64,000 nucleotides of DNA from Pelomonas candidula (GTDB lineage: Bacteria > Pseudomonadota > Gammaproteobacteria > Burkholderiales > Burkholderiaceae_C), in assembly GCF_043555985.1 (NCBI RefSeq), contig NZ_JBIGIC010000003.1, forward strand, positions 310,001-374,000, given 5' to 3'. The translations under genes were made by a program, and so were the position numbers. Numbering within the stretch: position 1 is the stretch's first letter; each line of letters opens with the position of its first letter. Shown here piece by piece: positions 50,362-59,577 of this stretch. The notes beneath the pieces were generated by a model that saw only the letters and a list, made by a program, of their open reading frames with translations, did no database searches and was not told the origin of the DNA.

Positions 50362-51029
50362 GTTCTGCATCCAAGCCCGCCGGCCAGAAAAGCCAGAAGG
50401 GCGGCTTCGTACTGGGCCTGATCGTGGGCCTGCTGGTCGGCCTGGCCGTCGCCCTCGGCGTGGCGCTCTACATCACCAAGGTGCCCATCCCCTTCGTGAA
50501 CAAGGTGCCGCAGCGCACGGCGGAGCAGGACGCCGCCGAGGCCGAGCGCAACAAGAACTGGGACCCGAACGCGCCGCTGGCCGGCAAGGCCGCGCGCAGC
50601 GCCAGCGGCGTCGTCAACGCGCCGGTGACGCCAACCGCACCGCCGCCGGCCACGACGGCAAGCGCCCCCGTGGCCACCGCCAGCGCCCCGGCTGTGCTGC
50701 CGCCCGTGGCGACCGCGCAGCCCAAGCCCGTGGCCACCAAGCCCGAGGCCACGACTGCAGCGGCGCCCGCCTCGGCCCCGGCCGGAGCCGAGGCCTACGT
50801 CTACTTCGTGCAGGCCGGCGCCTTCGCCCGCCCCGAGGAGGCCGAGGCCCAGAAGGCCAAGCTGGCCATCCAGGGCTTCACGGCCAAGGTCATGGAGCGC
50901 GAGCAGAACGGCCGCACCGTCTACCGCGTGCGCCTGGGCCCCAACGACACCCGCGAGGCCGCCGAAGACCTGCAGCGCAAGATCGAGGGCGCCGGGTTCG
51001 AGGCCAACCTCGTCCGCGTGCAACGCTGA
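50358..51029 (+). CDS. SPOR-domain membrane protein (FtsN-like)
   Basis: 223 residues. A short cytoplasmic tail, one membrane helix (about 17-40, FVLGLIVGLLVGLAVALG), a long Pro/Ala/Thr linker and a C-terminal SPOR domain (about 148-222: YVYFVQAGAFARPEEAEAQK, YRVRLGP). SPOR domains bind denuded glycan at the division septum. The topology is that of FtsN. Coupled to argS upstream and 23 bp upstream of the dsbA-like pair. Confidence 0.9.
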   Translation: MSSASKPAGQKSQKGGFVLGLIVGLLVGLAVALGVALYITKVPIPFVNKVPQRTAEQDAAEAERNKNWDPNAPLAGKAARSASGVVNAPVTPTAPPPATTASAPVATASAPAVLPPVATAQPKPVATKPEATTAAAPASAPAGAEAYVYFVQAGAFARPEEAEAQKAKLAIQGFTAKVMEREQNGRTVYRVRLGPNDTREAAEDLQRKIEGAGFEANLVRVQR

Positions 51030-51052
51030 ACTCCTGAAGGACCATTGAAGTC

Positions 51053-51715
51053 ATGAAGCGCCGAGATTTCTCCGCCCTGCTCGCCACCACGCCCCTCGCG
51101 GGCGTCGCGGGCAGCGCCCTCGCCCAGGGCGGCCCGATCGAGGGCCGCCAGTACGTCGTGCTGGGGCAGCCGCTGCCCACGCCAGCCGGCAAGATCGAAG
51201 TCGTCGAGTTCTTCTGGTACGGCTGCCCGCACTGCTACGTCTTCGAGCCGCTGGTCGAGAACTGGGCCCGCCAGCTGCCGGCCGACGTGACCTTCCACAA
51301 GGTGCACGTGGCCTTCCGTGCCAACTGGAAGCCGCACCAGCGCATGTTCTATGCGCTGGAGGCCCTGGGCAAGGAGGCCCAGGCCCGCCCCGCCATCTTC
51401 AACGCCATCCACCAGCAGGGCCAGGACCTGGAAGACGCCAAGAGCCAGGCCAAGCTGCTGGCCTCCCTCGGCGTGGACGCCGGCAAGTACATGGACGCCT
51501 ACAACTCCTTTGGCGTGCAGACCAAGGTGGCCCAGGCCGACAAGCTGGTGGAAGCCGCCCGCCTGGAAGGCGTGCCGACGCTGGCCATTGGCGGCCGCTT
51601 CCTCACCTCGCCCAGCCAGGCCGGCATGGGCCAGCGCGCCACCGAGCAGGAGCTGGGCCAGCGCGCGCTGCAGATTGCCGATTTCCTCATCCAGCGCATT
51701 CGCGCCAAGGCCTGA
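51053..51715 (+). CDS. DsbA-like thiol:disulfide interchange protein, copy 1
   Basis: 220 residues. Signal peptide with KRRDF (Tat-like twin Arg, cleavage near AQGG at 25), then a thioredoxin fold with helical insert. Active-site Cys58/Cys61 in YGCPHCYVF and the cis-Pro loop GVPTLAIGGRF. DsbA oxidises periplasmic Cys pairs, for example in the Cys-rich secreted proteins of this window. Its tandem copy follows after 2 bp with the same Cys positions. Confidence 0.92.
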   Translation: MKRRDFSALLATTPLAGVAGSALAQGGPIEGRQYVVLGQPLPTPAGKIEVVEFFWYGCPHCYVFEPLVENWARQLPADVTFHKVHVAFRANWKPHQRMFYALEALGKEAQARPAIFNAIHQQGQDLEDAKSQAKLLASLGVDAGKYMDAYNSFGVQTKVAQADKLVEAARLEGVPTLAIGGRFLTSPSQAGMGQRATEQELGQRALQIADFLIQRIRAKA

Positions 51716-51717
51716 CC

Positions 51718-52380
51718 ATGAAGCGTCGTGACGCCACCCTCACCCTGGCTGCGGCCGGGCTTGCCTCCACCACGCCGGCCGCCTGGGCCCAGGGCGGGCC
51801 CGTCGAGGGCCGACACTACCAGCGCCTGGCCCAGCCGCTGCCCGGCGCGCCGGGCAAGGTCGAGGTCATCGAGTTCTTCTTCTACAAGTGCCCGCACTGC
51901 TTCGCGTTCGACCCGCTGCTGGGCGACTGGCTGCACCGGCTGCCGCCCGACGTGACGTTCCGCCGCATCCCGGTGGGCCAGCAGGCCATGCTCAAGCTGC
52001 ACGCGCGCATGTTCTACGCGCTGGAGGCCATGGGCGCCCTGACGCCCACCGTGCACGCCGGCATCTTCAACGCCTTCCACCGCATGGGCATCGACGCGAC
52101 GGATGAAGCCGGCGTCGTGGATCTCGTTGGCAAGCTGGGTGTGGACCAGGCCAAGTTCAAGCAGGCCTTCTCGTCCTTCGGCGTGCAGGGCAAGCTGGCC
52201 CAGGGCCAGAAGATGGCCGAACTTGCCGGCGCAGACAGCGTGCCGACGCTGGTCATTGGCGGCCGCTACCGCACCGGTCCCGGCCTGGCCGGCGAGCCCA
52301 GCCAGAGCGAAGCCGCCAACGGACAGGCGGCGCTGGCCGTCGCGGATTTCCTGATCAAGTTGTCGCGAGGGAAAGGCTGA
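51718..52380 (+). CDS. DsbA-like thiol:disulfide interchange protein, copy 2
   Basis: 220 residues, same length and register as its neighbour (Cys58/Cys61 in YKCPHCFAF, cis-Pro loop SVPTLVIGGRY), clearly a tandem duplicate that has diverged. The shared block QGGPxEGRxYxxLxQPLP shows common descent. The Lys before the CPHC motif, where copy 1 has Gly, could alter redox potential or partner choice. The signal peptide ends near AWAQGG. Confidence 0.92.
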   Translation: MKRRDATLTLAAAGLASTTPAAWAQGGPVEGRHYQRLAQPLPGAPGKVEVIEFFFYKCPHCFAFDPLLGDWLHRLPPDVTFRRIPVGQQAMLKLHARMFYALEAMGALTPTVHAGIFNAFHRMGIDATDEAGVVDLVGKLGVDQAKFKQAFSSFGVQGKLAQGQKMAELAGADSVPTLVIGGRYRTGPGLAGEPSQSEAANGQAALAVADFLIKLSRGKG

Positions 52381-52425
52381 GCGCGGTTGCAGGCCCCTAG
52401 AATGGCCTGCAACTTCCGTGCCGCC

Positions 52426-53031
52426 ATGCCCCGCCACCTGATCCCGCTCGTCCTCGCGATCGCCACCTTCGCCGCCCAGGCGGAGAAGGCCGACCGACTC
52501 AAGCCGTTCACGCTGTCGTCGGACAAGCCGGGCCAGATTGACAACGTCAACCAGCGCACCGAGCTGCAGGGCAACGTCGTCATCACGCGCGGCAGCCTGA
52601 TGCTGCGCGCCGAGAAGGTCTACGTGCGCGAGACGCCGGACGGCTACTACCAGCTGTCCGCCAGCGGGGTCGCCGGCCAGCCGGTCAGCTTCCGCCAGGG
52701 GCGCGACACGCCCGGCGAGTCCATCGAGGGCCAGGCCGAGCAGCTGGAATACGACACCCGCACGGAGACCGTGCGCTTCATCGGCAACGCCGAGGTGCGC
52801 CGCGCCCGTGGCACCGCCGTGGCGGAGCAGGTTTCGGGCGCCGTCATCGTCTACGACAGCCGCACCGAGGTCTTCACGCTGGAGGGCGGCAGCGCCTCGC
52901 CCAACCCGAACGGCCGCACCCGCATCGTCATGATGCCGCGCGCGCAGCCGGGCGACGACGCTGCGTCCGCGCCGCCTGCGGCCCTGCCGCTGAAGCCGTC
53001 GACGACGCTGCAGCCGGGCAAGTCTTCGTGA
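52426..53031 (+). CDS. lptA: LPS transport periplasmic protein LptA
   Basis: 201 residues: signal peptide (cleavage after AQA), then the OstA/LptA beta-jellyroll with TELQGNVVITRGSLMLRAEK, EGQAEQLEYDTRTETVRFIG and SGAVIVYDSRTEVFTLEGG. LptA forms the bridge that carries lipopolysaccharide across the periplasm. The stop overlaps lptB (TGATG). An alternative ATG lies eight codons upstream. The lptC gene is not directly upstream here; the dsbA pair is. Confidence 0.93.
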   Translation: MPRHLIPLVLAIATFAAQAEKADRLKPFTLSSDKPGQIDNVNQRTELQGNVVITRGSLMLRAEKVYVRETPDGYYQLSASGVAGQPVSFRQGRDTPGESIEGQAEQLEYDTRTETVRFIGNAEVRRARGTAVAEQVSGAVIVYDSRTEVFTLEGGSASPNPNGRTRIVMMPRAQPGDDAASAPPAALPLKPSTTLQPGKSS

Positions 53032-53816
53032 TGGACGAGGCGTCCACCCGTTCGCCGGCCGGTTCGGCCGCCTGCGGCAGCCGGCTCGAAGCCGAGGGCC
53101 TGGCCAAGACCTACGGCGTCCGCAAGGTCGTCAAGGACGTGCACGTGCGCGTGGACTGCGGTGAGGTCGTGGGCCTGCTGGGCCCCAACGGCGCCGGCAA
53201 GACGACCAGCTTCTACATGATCGTGGGCCTGGTGCGCTCGGACGCCGGCGTCATCCGCATCGACGGCGCCGAAGTGCAGCGCCTGCCCATCCACCAGCGC
53301 GCACGGCTGGGCCTGAGCTACCTGCCGCAGGAAGCCTCCATCTTCCGCAAACTCACCGTCGAGCAGAACATCCGCGCGGTGCTGGAGCTGCAGCAGGACG
53401 ACAAGGGCCGCGCGCTCGGCAAGGCGCGCATCGACGAGCTGCTCAACGGCCTGCTGCACGACCTGTCCATCGAAGGCCTGCGCGACAGCCCCGCGCCCGC
53501 GCTGTCGGGCGGCGAGCGCCGCCGCGTCGAGATCGCCCGGGCGCTGGCCACGCAGCCGCGCTTCATCCTGCTGGACGAGCCCTTCGCCGGCGTCGACCCG
53601 ATCGCCGTGCTGGAGATCCAGCGCATCATCGGCTTCCTGAAGGGCCGCGGCATCGGGGTGCTGATCACGGACCACAACGTCCGCGAGACGCTGGGCATCT
53701 GCGACCGCGCCTACATCATCAGCGAGGGCGCCGTGCTCGCGGAGGGCACGCCCGACGAGATCGTGGCCAACGCCGACGTGCGCAAGGTCTACCTCGGCGA
53801 AAACTTCAGGATGTAG
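53031..53816 (+). CDS. lptB: LPS export ABC transporter ATPase LptB
   Basis: 261 residues. Walker A GPNGAGKTTSFYMI, signature ALSGGERRRVEIARAL, Walker B FILLDEPFAGVDPIAV, and the H-loop ITDHNVRETLGICDRAYII, all typical of LptB. It drives LPS extraction by LptFG. The ATG at 53031 overlaps the lptA stop; a GTG one codon earlier is possible. It is separated from rpoN by repeat copy C. Confidence 0.95.
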   Translation: MDEASTRSPAGSAACGSRLEAEGLAKTYGVRKVVKDVHVRVDCGEVVGLLGPNGAGKTTSFYMIVGLVRSDAGVIRIDGAEVQRLPIHQRARLGLSYLPQEASIFRKLTVEQNIRAVLELQQDDKGRALGKARIDELLNGLLHDLSIEGLRDSPAPALSGGERRRVEIARALATQPRFILLDEPFAGVDPIAVLEIQRIIGFLKGRGIGVLITDHNVRETLGICDRAYIISEGAVLAEGTPDEIVANADVRKVYLGENFRM

Positions 53817-53819
53817 AGG

Positions 53820-53972
53820 ATGGTGAGCCCCTCGCCCATCCTCGCGTCGCTGAATGCGAGCGAGTCCGGTCGGTCCCCCGAGGGGACGGCGATGCTTGCG
53901 GCATCGAGCCGCAAGCACATCGCCAGCGCGGGCCGGCTTGGGAGCGGCCCGGCGCTCGGCCCGAATGCGCCA
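53820..53972 (-). repeat. palindromic intergenic repeat, copy C (inverted)
   Basis: About 150 bp between lptB and rpoN. Reverse order of copy A: gcccctcgc, CCCCCGAGGGG core, hairpin GCGATGCTTGCGGC/GCCGCAAGCACATCGC (about 53888-53923), ggccggcttgggagcggcccggcgctcgg. It interrupts an operon that is contiguous in most relatives, so its hairpins may tune rpoN expression. Confidence 0.7.
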
Positions 53973-53989
53973 CACGCAGGCTGCGCACC

Positions 53990-55486
53990 ATGAAGCAGAC
54001 CCTCCAGGTACGCCTCAGTCAGCACCTGGCGCTGACGCCCCAACTGCAGCAATCCATCCGCCTGCTGCAGCTGTCGACGCTGGAGCTGCACCAGGAAGTC
54101 GAGCAGATGCTGGCCACGAACCCGCTGCTGGACACCGAGGAGGAGTTCACCGTCAGTGCCCCCGAGCTGGCCACCAACGCACCGGCAGAGAGCGGCACCG
54201 AGGCCTCGGCCGGCGAGTCCGAGGGCGGCGACGCGCCCGAGCTGAGCGCCGAGGACTTCGGCGGCACCGAGCGCGAGGACTGGGAGAACGGCACCGAGCG
54301 CGACGACTTCGACGGCATCCGCGAGCTGCCCAGCAGCAGCGGCGCCGGCATGGGCGACGACGATGGCGAGCGCGAGAGCCAGGAATCCGCCGAGACGACG
54401 CTGGCCGAGCACCTGGCCCAGCAGCTGGCCGGCAAGAGCCTGTCGCCCGAGGACCGTGCCGCCGTGCAGGTGCTGATCGAGTCGCTGAACGAGGACGGCT
54501 ACCTCGAAGACCCCATCGAGGACATCGCCGCCGCGCTGGCGCCCGATGACGATGAGGATCGCGAGGAACTGCTGGACCACCTGCGCATCGCTCTGCGGCT
54601 GCTGCAGAGCCTGGACCCGGCCGGCATCGCCGCGCGCGACCTGTCCGAATGCCTGGTGCTGCAACTGCGCACCCAGCCCAGGAGCCCGGCGCAGGTCATC
54701 GCCATCCTGATCTGCAAGAGTCATCTGGAGCTGCTGGCCCGGCGCGACATGCGCCGCCTGATGAGCGAGACCGGCGCCGACGAGGCACTGCTGCGCGAAG
54801 CGCAGGTCATGATCACGCAGCTGGAGCCCAAGCCCGGCCGCCGCTTCGCGCAAGGCGCCGCCGCGGCCATCGTGCCCGACGTCATCGTGCGCAAGGTGGG
54901 CCGCGAGTTCCGCGTGATGCTCAACCCCGAGGTGGCGCCCAAGCTGCGCATCAACGAGCTCTACGCCAACGCACTGCGCGCCACGCGCGGCGGCATCAGC
55001 AACTCGCCGCTGGGCGGGCAGCTGCAGGAGGCGCGCTGGTTCATCAAGAACATCCAGCAGCGCTTCGACACCATCCTGCGCGTCAGCCAGGCCATCGTCG
55101 AGCGCCAGCGCGGCTTCTTCACGCACGGCGAACTGGCGATGAAGCCGCTCGTGCTGCGCGAGATCGCCGACGAGCTGGGCCTGCACGAGTCCACCATCTC
55201 GCGCGTGACGACGGCCAAGTACATGGCGACGAGCTGGGGCACGTTCGAGCTGAAGTACTTCTTCGGCTCGGGCCTGAGCACGGAAGCCGGCGGCGAGGCG
55301 TCCAGCACGGCCGTGCGCGCGCTGATCAAGCAGTTCGTCGCCGCGGAGGACACCAAGAAGCCGCTGTCCGACAGCGCCCTCGCGGCCATGCTCGAGGAGC
55401 AGGGCATCCAGTGCGCGCGGCGCACGGTGGCCAAGTACCGCGAAGGCATGAAGATCGCGCCGGCGAATTTGCGCAAGGCGCTGTAG
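53990..55486 (+). CDS. rpoN: RNA polymerase sigma-54 factor
   Basis: 498 residues. Region I: QVRLSQHLALTPQLQQSIRL followed by LQLSTLELHQEV. An acidic region II (about 50-135) precedes the core-binding domain; the HTH is near STISRVTTAKYMATSWGTFE and the RpoN box reads ARRTVAKYRE (476-485). It directs transcription of nitrogen, motility and other genes with enhancer-binding proteins. The lptA-lptB-rpoN order is standard in proteobacteria. Confidence 0.97.
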   Translation: MKQTLQVRLSQHLALTPQLQQSIRLLQLSTLELHQEVEQMLATNPLLDTEEEFTVSAPELATNAPAESGTEASAGESEGGDAPELSAEDFGGTEREDWENGTERDDFDGIRELPSSSGAGMGDDDGERESQESAETTLAEHLAQQLAGKSLSPEDRAAVQVLIESLNEDGYLEDPIEDIAAALAPDDDEDREELLDHLRIALRLLQSLDPAGIAARDLSECLVLQLRTQPRSPAQVIAILICKSHLELLARRDMRRLMSETGADEALLREAQVMITQLEPKPGRRFAQGAAAAIVPDVIVRKVGREFRVMLNPEVAPKLRINELYANALRATRGGISNSPLGGQLQEARWFIKNIQQRFDTILRVSQAIVERQRGFFTHGELAMKPLVLREIADELGLHESTISRVTTAKYMATSWGTFELKYFFGSGLSTEAGGEASSTAVRALIKQFVAAEDTKKPLSDSALAAMLEEQGIQCARRTVAKYREGMKIAPANLRKAL

Positions 55487-55491
55487 CGCGC

Positions 55492-55700
55492 CCCTCGCCC
55501 AGTCGCGTGCCGCTGAACGCCGGCAGGCCTGACCGGGACCACTCCGCGGCGGCGCCGCAGAGCTTCGGCAGGCTCAGGCCGTCCACTGGACGCTCTGTGT
55601 CCGGCCTCAGCCCCCGAGGGGACGGCGATGCCTACGGCATCGAGCCGCAAGCACGTCGCCAGAGGGGTCGGCTTGTGAGCGGCCCGGCGCTCAGCCCGAA
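55492..55700 (-). repeat. palindromic intergenic repeat, copy D (inverted, long)
   Basis: About 210 bp between the convergent rpoN and esterase genes (gap 55487-55729). It has the copy C order plus an extra ~60-bp insertion with aggcctgac...gtc and a CGGCAGGC duplicate. The core CCCCCGAGGGG lies at 55612-55622 and the hairpin GCGATGCCTACGGC.../GCCGCAAGCACGTCGC after it. Convergent placement suggests a terminator role. Confidence 0.65.
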
Positions 55701-55729
55701 ATACGACGTTCAGTCGCCCGGATGGCGGC

Positions 55730-56599
55730 TCAATCCTTCGACTTCCCCGTCTCCGGTGCCAGCGGCTCGAACACGAAGCGCATGCCGCGCGTGTAGCTTT
55801 CCGCCTTGGTGCCCGCATGCCGCTCGCCGTCGATGACGCGGGTTTGATACACCAGTTCCGGGTGCTTCAGCGTCGGCAGCAGCGCCTGGTAGCGCTGGAT
55901 GCCGGCGAAGAAAGCGGGCCATTCGTTCTCGGCGCCGGTCACATACAGCCGCGCCTTGATGGGCTTGCCCGTCGCGGCATAGGCCTTGGCCTGGCCGATG
56001 ATCCAGTCGTTGCCGACGACCACCGCCGGGCTGGCCGCGATGTAGCCCTTGAACAGATCGGGCCTGGCGTACATCGCATACAGCGTGAACAGCCCGCCCA
56101 GTGAGCTGCCGGCCAGGTAGCGCTGCGCCGGGTCGCCGCGGTACTCGCGCTCCACCAGCGGGAAGATGTCCTTCTCCAGCGAGGCGAGGAACTTGTCGGC
56201 GTTGCCGCTGCTGTCGCTCAGCGGGTTGTCGCGCACAGGAGACAGTTCCCAGTTGCGCAGCTCGCCGTAGTCGAGGTTATCGCCGGCATAGCCCAGGCCC
56301 ACGGTGATGAACTCCGGCACGACCTTGTCGTAGTTCAGGTTGTTGTACGAACTGACGACGGTCGGGAAGTCCCAGTAGCCGTCGGTCACGTAGAGCACCG
56401 GGTAGCGGCGCCCGGGCTCCTTGGCGAACGAGGCCGGCAGGTGGATGTGCAGCTGATAGGTGCGGCCATTGGCGTTCTTCGGCAGCGCGCGCAGCAAGGT
56501 GTTCGGGATGCTGTGCGGCGGGTAGGCCGGTGCCGGGTCGGCAGCCTGCGCCTGCAGCGCGCCGAACACGAGGGCCAGGGTCAGGACGAGTCGCTTCAT
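55730..56599 (-). CDS. exported esterase of the Fes/IroE alpha/beta-hydrolase family
   Basis: 289 residues with a Sec signal peptide (cleavage after AQA, residue 19). The fold of the D-esterase/IroE family is seen in YPVLYVTDGYWDFPTVVSSY and the nucleophile elbow LAGSSLGGLFTLYAMY. A late Asp/His pair (GERHAGTKAE) completes the triad. Family members hydrolyse siderophore trilactones or acyl esters; there are no siderophore genes nearby. Alternatively it acts on a plant cell-wall ester. A divergent rRNA methyltransferase gene starts 57 bp away. Confidence 0.85.
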   Translation of the reverse strand: MKRLVLTLALVFGALQAQAADPAPAYPPHSIPNTLLRALPKNANGRTYQLHIHLPASFAKEPGRRYPVLYVTDGYWDFPTVVSSYNNLNYDKVVPEFITVGLGYAGDNLDYGELRNWELSPVRDNPLSDSSGNADKFLASLEKDIFPLVEREYRGDPAQRYLAGSSLGGLFTLYAMYARPDLFKGYIAASPAVVVGNDWIIGQAKAYAATGKPIKARLYVTGAENEWPAFFAGIQRYQALLPTLKHPELVYQTRVIDGERHAGTKAESYTRGMRFVFEPLAPETGKSKD

Positions 56600-56655
56600 G
56601 GCAGGGTTGAGCCGTGGATAACGCTATCCAGTTTAGGGGCGGCGACAATGCCCGG

Positions 56656-57936
56656 GTGAGCCTGCCCAACAAGTTATCCCTCTTCGTATCCTGCCCCGGT
56701 GGCGTCGAACCGCTGCTGGAAGAGGAACTCAAACGTTTCCTGCCGCCCGGCGTGCGCAGCAAGGTCGAAGCCTTGCGCGGTGGCTGCGGCCTGATCGGCA
56801 CGGCCGAGGACGTGCTGCGCATCAACCTCGAAAGCCGCCTCGCGCAGCGCGTGCTGGTCGAGCTGATCGAAGGCCCGTACCGTCACGAGGAAGACCTCTA
56901 TTCGCTGGCCCGCCGCGTCGACTGGCGCGACTGGATCACGCCGCGCCACACCATCCGTGTCGACACCGTCGCCCAGCGCTCGCCGCTAAAGAGCCTGAAC
57001 TTCACGACGCTGCGCATCAAGGACGCCATCTGCGACCAGCTGCGCGAGCACACCGGCGAGCGCCCCAGCGTGGACACGCACTCGCCCGACCTGCCCGTGC
57101 TGCTGCACGTCGGCCCCGAGCGCGCGGCCATCTACGTGGACACCTCCGGCGAGCCGCTGTTCAAGCGCGGCTGGCGTGTCGACAAGGGTGACGCGCCGCT
57201 GAAGGAAACGCTCGCCGCTGCGATGCTGGCCGCCGCCGGCTGGCGCGGCACGGCCGAAACAGGGGGCGCGCTGCACGACCCCTGCTGCGGCTCCGGCACC
57301 ATCCCCATCGAGGCCGCGCTGATCGCCTGCGACTCCGCCCCCGGCCTGCTGCGCCGTTTCGCGTTCGAGCGGCAGATCGCGTTTTCCACGCCTGCCCTGA
57401 AAGCGGTTTGGGGCGAGATGGCCCAGGCCGCCCGCGCGCGCATCCACCCGCCGGCCGTGCCCATCTACGCCAGCGACGTGGCCTTCCGCATGGTCGACTT
57501 CGCGCGCCGCAACGCCGAGCGCGCGGGCGTCGCGCAGTACATCCAGTTCAATGGCGGTGACGCACTGGAGCGCCCCGCACCGCAGCTGCCGGACGGCATG
57601 CCTGGCGCCATCGTCATGAACCCGCCCTACGGCGAGCGCATCGAGGTGCGAGGCAAGGCGGCGATGACGCGCGACGCAGGCGGCAGCGAGGAAAGGGATG
57701 CGGGCGACGACTTCTTCCCGCGTCTGGCCGCTCACTGGAAGCGCCAGTACACCGAGAACCCCGCCGGCTGGACGGCCTGGATGCTCAGCCCCGACATGAA
57801 GCTGCCGAGCAAGATGCGGCTGAAGGAAACCCGTCGCGTGCCGATGTGGAACGGCCCCATCGAATGCCGGCTGTTCCGCTTCGACCTCGTCAAGGGCTCG
57901 GCCCGCAAGCCCGCCGCGGACGGCGATGCAGCGTGA
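56656..57936 (+). CDS. THUMP-domain class I rRNA methyltransferase (RlmL N-half-like)
   Basis: 426 residues from the GTG at 56656 (another GTG lies at 56614). The N-terminal THUMP domain (about 45-150) has LREHTGERPSVDTHSPDLP. The methyltransferase part has DPCCGSGTIPIEAALIA (SAM motif I) and VMNPPYGERIE (NPPY, target base), as in the RlmL/YcbY family, which makes m2G2445 in 23S rRNA. No RlmK half is fused. The end overlaps the next gene by 11 bp. Confidence 0.9.
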   Translation: MSLPNKLSLFVSCPGGVEPLLEEELKRFLPPGVRSKVEALRGGCGLIGTAEDVLRINLESRLAQRVLVELIEGPYRHEEDLYSLARRVDWRDWITPRHTIRVDTVAQRSPLKSLNFTTLRIKDAICDQLREHTGERPSVDTHSPDLPVLLHVGPERAAIYVDTSGEPLFKRGWRVDKGDAPLKETLAAAMLAAAGWRGTAETGGALHDPCCGSGTIPIEAALIACDSAPGLLRRFAFERQIAFSTPALKAVWGEMAQAARARIHPPAVPIYASDVAFRMVDFARRNAERAGVAQYIQFNGGDALERPAPQLPDGMPGAIVMNPPYGERIEVRGKAAMTRDAGGSEERDAGDDFFPRLAAHWKRQYTENPAGWTAWMLSPDMKLPSKMRLKETRRVPMWNGPIECRLFRFDLVKGSARKPAADGDAA

Positions 57937-58432
57937 GCTGATCGCCGCCGCGCTGGCAATCGCCGCCGTCGCCGCCCACGCAGACTGTCGCGTGGTGTTC
58001 GGCCAGGGACGCAACCTGCGGCAGCTGGGCGGCCCGGACTGGGACGACATCAACCAGCGCTTCAACACCGCCGTCGTCGACGCGCTCGACGGCCACGACC
58101 AGCAGCATGCCTATCCGCTGACGATGGCCAGCGCGCAGACCGACGTGCAGGCCATCGGCCGCACGCTGCTGAAGCAGGCTGACCAGCAGGGCTGCCGCAC
58201 GCTGGTCGAGACGGCGGTGTTCACCGACGACCAGGGCACGCTGGTGCTGCGCCTGCGTGCCTACCCGCTGCTGCCTGAGATCGGCGACGGCGGCGCCGTC
58301 GTGGGCCTGCGCTTTGGCACACCGTCGTTTGTCACGCAACGCGAACTGCCGCCGGCCGCCGTGCTGCGCATGAAGACCGAGGAACTGGCCGCGCGCATGG
58401 CGGCCGAATACCTTCAGCGCGACGCGCGCTGA
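57926..58432 (+). CDS. exported protein of unknown function
   Basis: 168 residues with a Sec signal peptide (cleavage after AHA near residue 19). The mature part reads as a single alpha/beta domain (CRVVFGQGRNLRQLGGPDWD, LRLRAYPLLPEIGDGG) with two Cys. No family recognised. It overlaps the methyltransferase gene by 11 bp and is convergent with the MFS gene, overlapping it by 19 bp at the 3' ends. Confidence 0.7.
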   Translation: MQRELIAAALAIAAVAAHADCRVVFGQGRNLRQLGGPDWDDINQRFNTAVVDALDGHDQQHAYPLTMASAQTDVQAIGRTLLKQADQQGCRTLVETAVFTDDQGTLVLRLRAYPLLPEIGDGGAVVGLRFGTPSFVTQRELPPAAVLRMKTEELAARMAAEYLQRDAR

Positions 58433-59577
58433 CCGATGGCCAGCCAGGCCAGCGCCGCCGCGCACAGCGCGATGGGCACGAGGCTGGCCCAGTTCATCCA
58501 CCGCCAGCCGCCGGTCGTGACCAACGCCCCGGACGAGAACGACGTCAGCGTCATCGTCGCGTAGACGCCCGTGTCCATCAGCCCCTGCGCGCGCGTCTTC
58601 TCCTCGGGCCGGTAGGCCTGCGTGAACAGCGTCGTGCCGCCGATGTAGAGGAAGTTCCAGCCAACGCCCAGCAGGAACAGCGCGCCGAGGAAGTGATCCA
58701 GGTCCTGCCCCGACAGCGCGAACATGACGCAGCCGAGGTTCAGCAGCACGCCCGTCGCCATCACCGGCAACACGCCCACGCGGCGGATCAGCGGCCCGGT
58801 GAAGAAGCTCGGCACGAACATGCCCAGCACATGCCACTGCAGCACAAGGCCCGCGTCGCCGAATGGCAGGCCGCACTGCCCCATCGCGATCGGCGTGGCG
58901 GACATCAACAGACTCATGACGCCGTAACCAAGCGCACTCGCCGCCAGCGCGACGAGGAAGACGGGCTGGCGCACCAGCTCGCGGGTCGAACGGCCTCCGG
59001 CGCCGGGCGCCGGCCGGGTCAGCGGCGGGAAGTCGATCAGCGAGATCAGCACCAGCCCCATCAGCGCAACGCCGATCAACAGCAGGTAGGCGCCCGCGAA
59101 CGGCGCCACCAGCAGGTCCCTGCTCTCGCGCGCCAGCGTCGGGCCAATAAAGGCGCCCAGACAGCCGCCGCCCAGCACCCACGAGATGGCCGCCTCGCGC
59201 TTGCCCGGCGCGACGATCTCGGTTGCCGCGAAACGGTAGAGCGCCGCGTTGGCACTGTAGTAGCCACCCACCAGCGTCGCCGTGACGACGCCCCAGAACT
59301 GCTGGTGCGTCACGCTCCACAGCGCCAGCGAGCTGCTGGCGATGCCGACGAGCAGGCCGATCTGGAAGCCGCGCCGACGCCCGAAGCGCAGCTGATGACG
59401 CCCCACCAGGCGCGCCATCAGCGCGCCGCCGCCGACGTAGGCGCAGATCGGCAGCGTCGCCATCCACGGCACGGGCGCCAGCGCGAGACCGACGAGGCCA
59501 TTGATGGCCACGAGGCAGATGTTGTTGGTGAGAAAGAGGCCCTGCGCGAGGACCAGCAGCGCGAGCTTGCGGTTCAA
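58414..59577 (-). CDS. MFS transporter, sugar-efflux (SetA-like)
   Basis: 387 residues, about 12 helices. QGLFLTNNICLVAINGLVGL, RLVGRHQLRFGRRRGFQIGL (MFS loop 2-3) and GGYYSANAALYRFAATEIVA fit MFS efflux pumps. The start is TTG at 59577 inside a 4-bp TTGA overlap with the rsmE stop; the longer upstream frame would read antisense-like Arg-rich sequence. The 3' end overlaps the convergent gene. Substrate unknown. Confidence 0.82.
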   Translation of the reverse strand: MNRKLALLVLAQGLFLTNNICLVAINGLVGLALAPVPWMATLPICAYVGGGALMARLVGRHQLRFGRRRGFQIGLLVGIASSSLALWSVTHQQFWGVVTATLVGGYYSANAALYRFAATEIVAPGKREAAISWVLGGGCLGAFIGPTLARESRDLLVAPFAGAYLLLIGVALMGLVLISLIDFPPLTRPAPGAGGRSTRELVRQPVFLVALAASALGYGVMSLLMSATPIAMGQCGLPFGDAGLVLQWHVLGMFVPSFFTGPLIRRVGVLPVMATGVLLNLGCVMFALSGQDLDHFLGALFLLGVGWNFLYIGGTTLFTQAYRPEEKTRAQGLMDTGVYATMTLTSFSSGALVTTGGWRWMNWASLVPIALCAAALAWLAIGQRASR

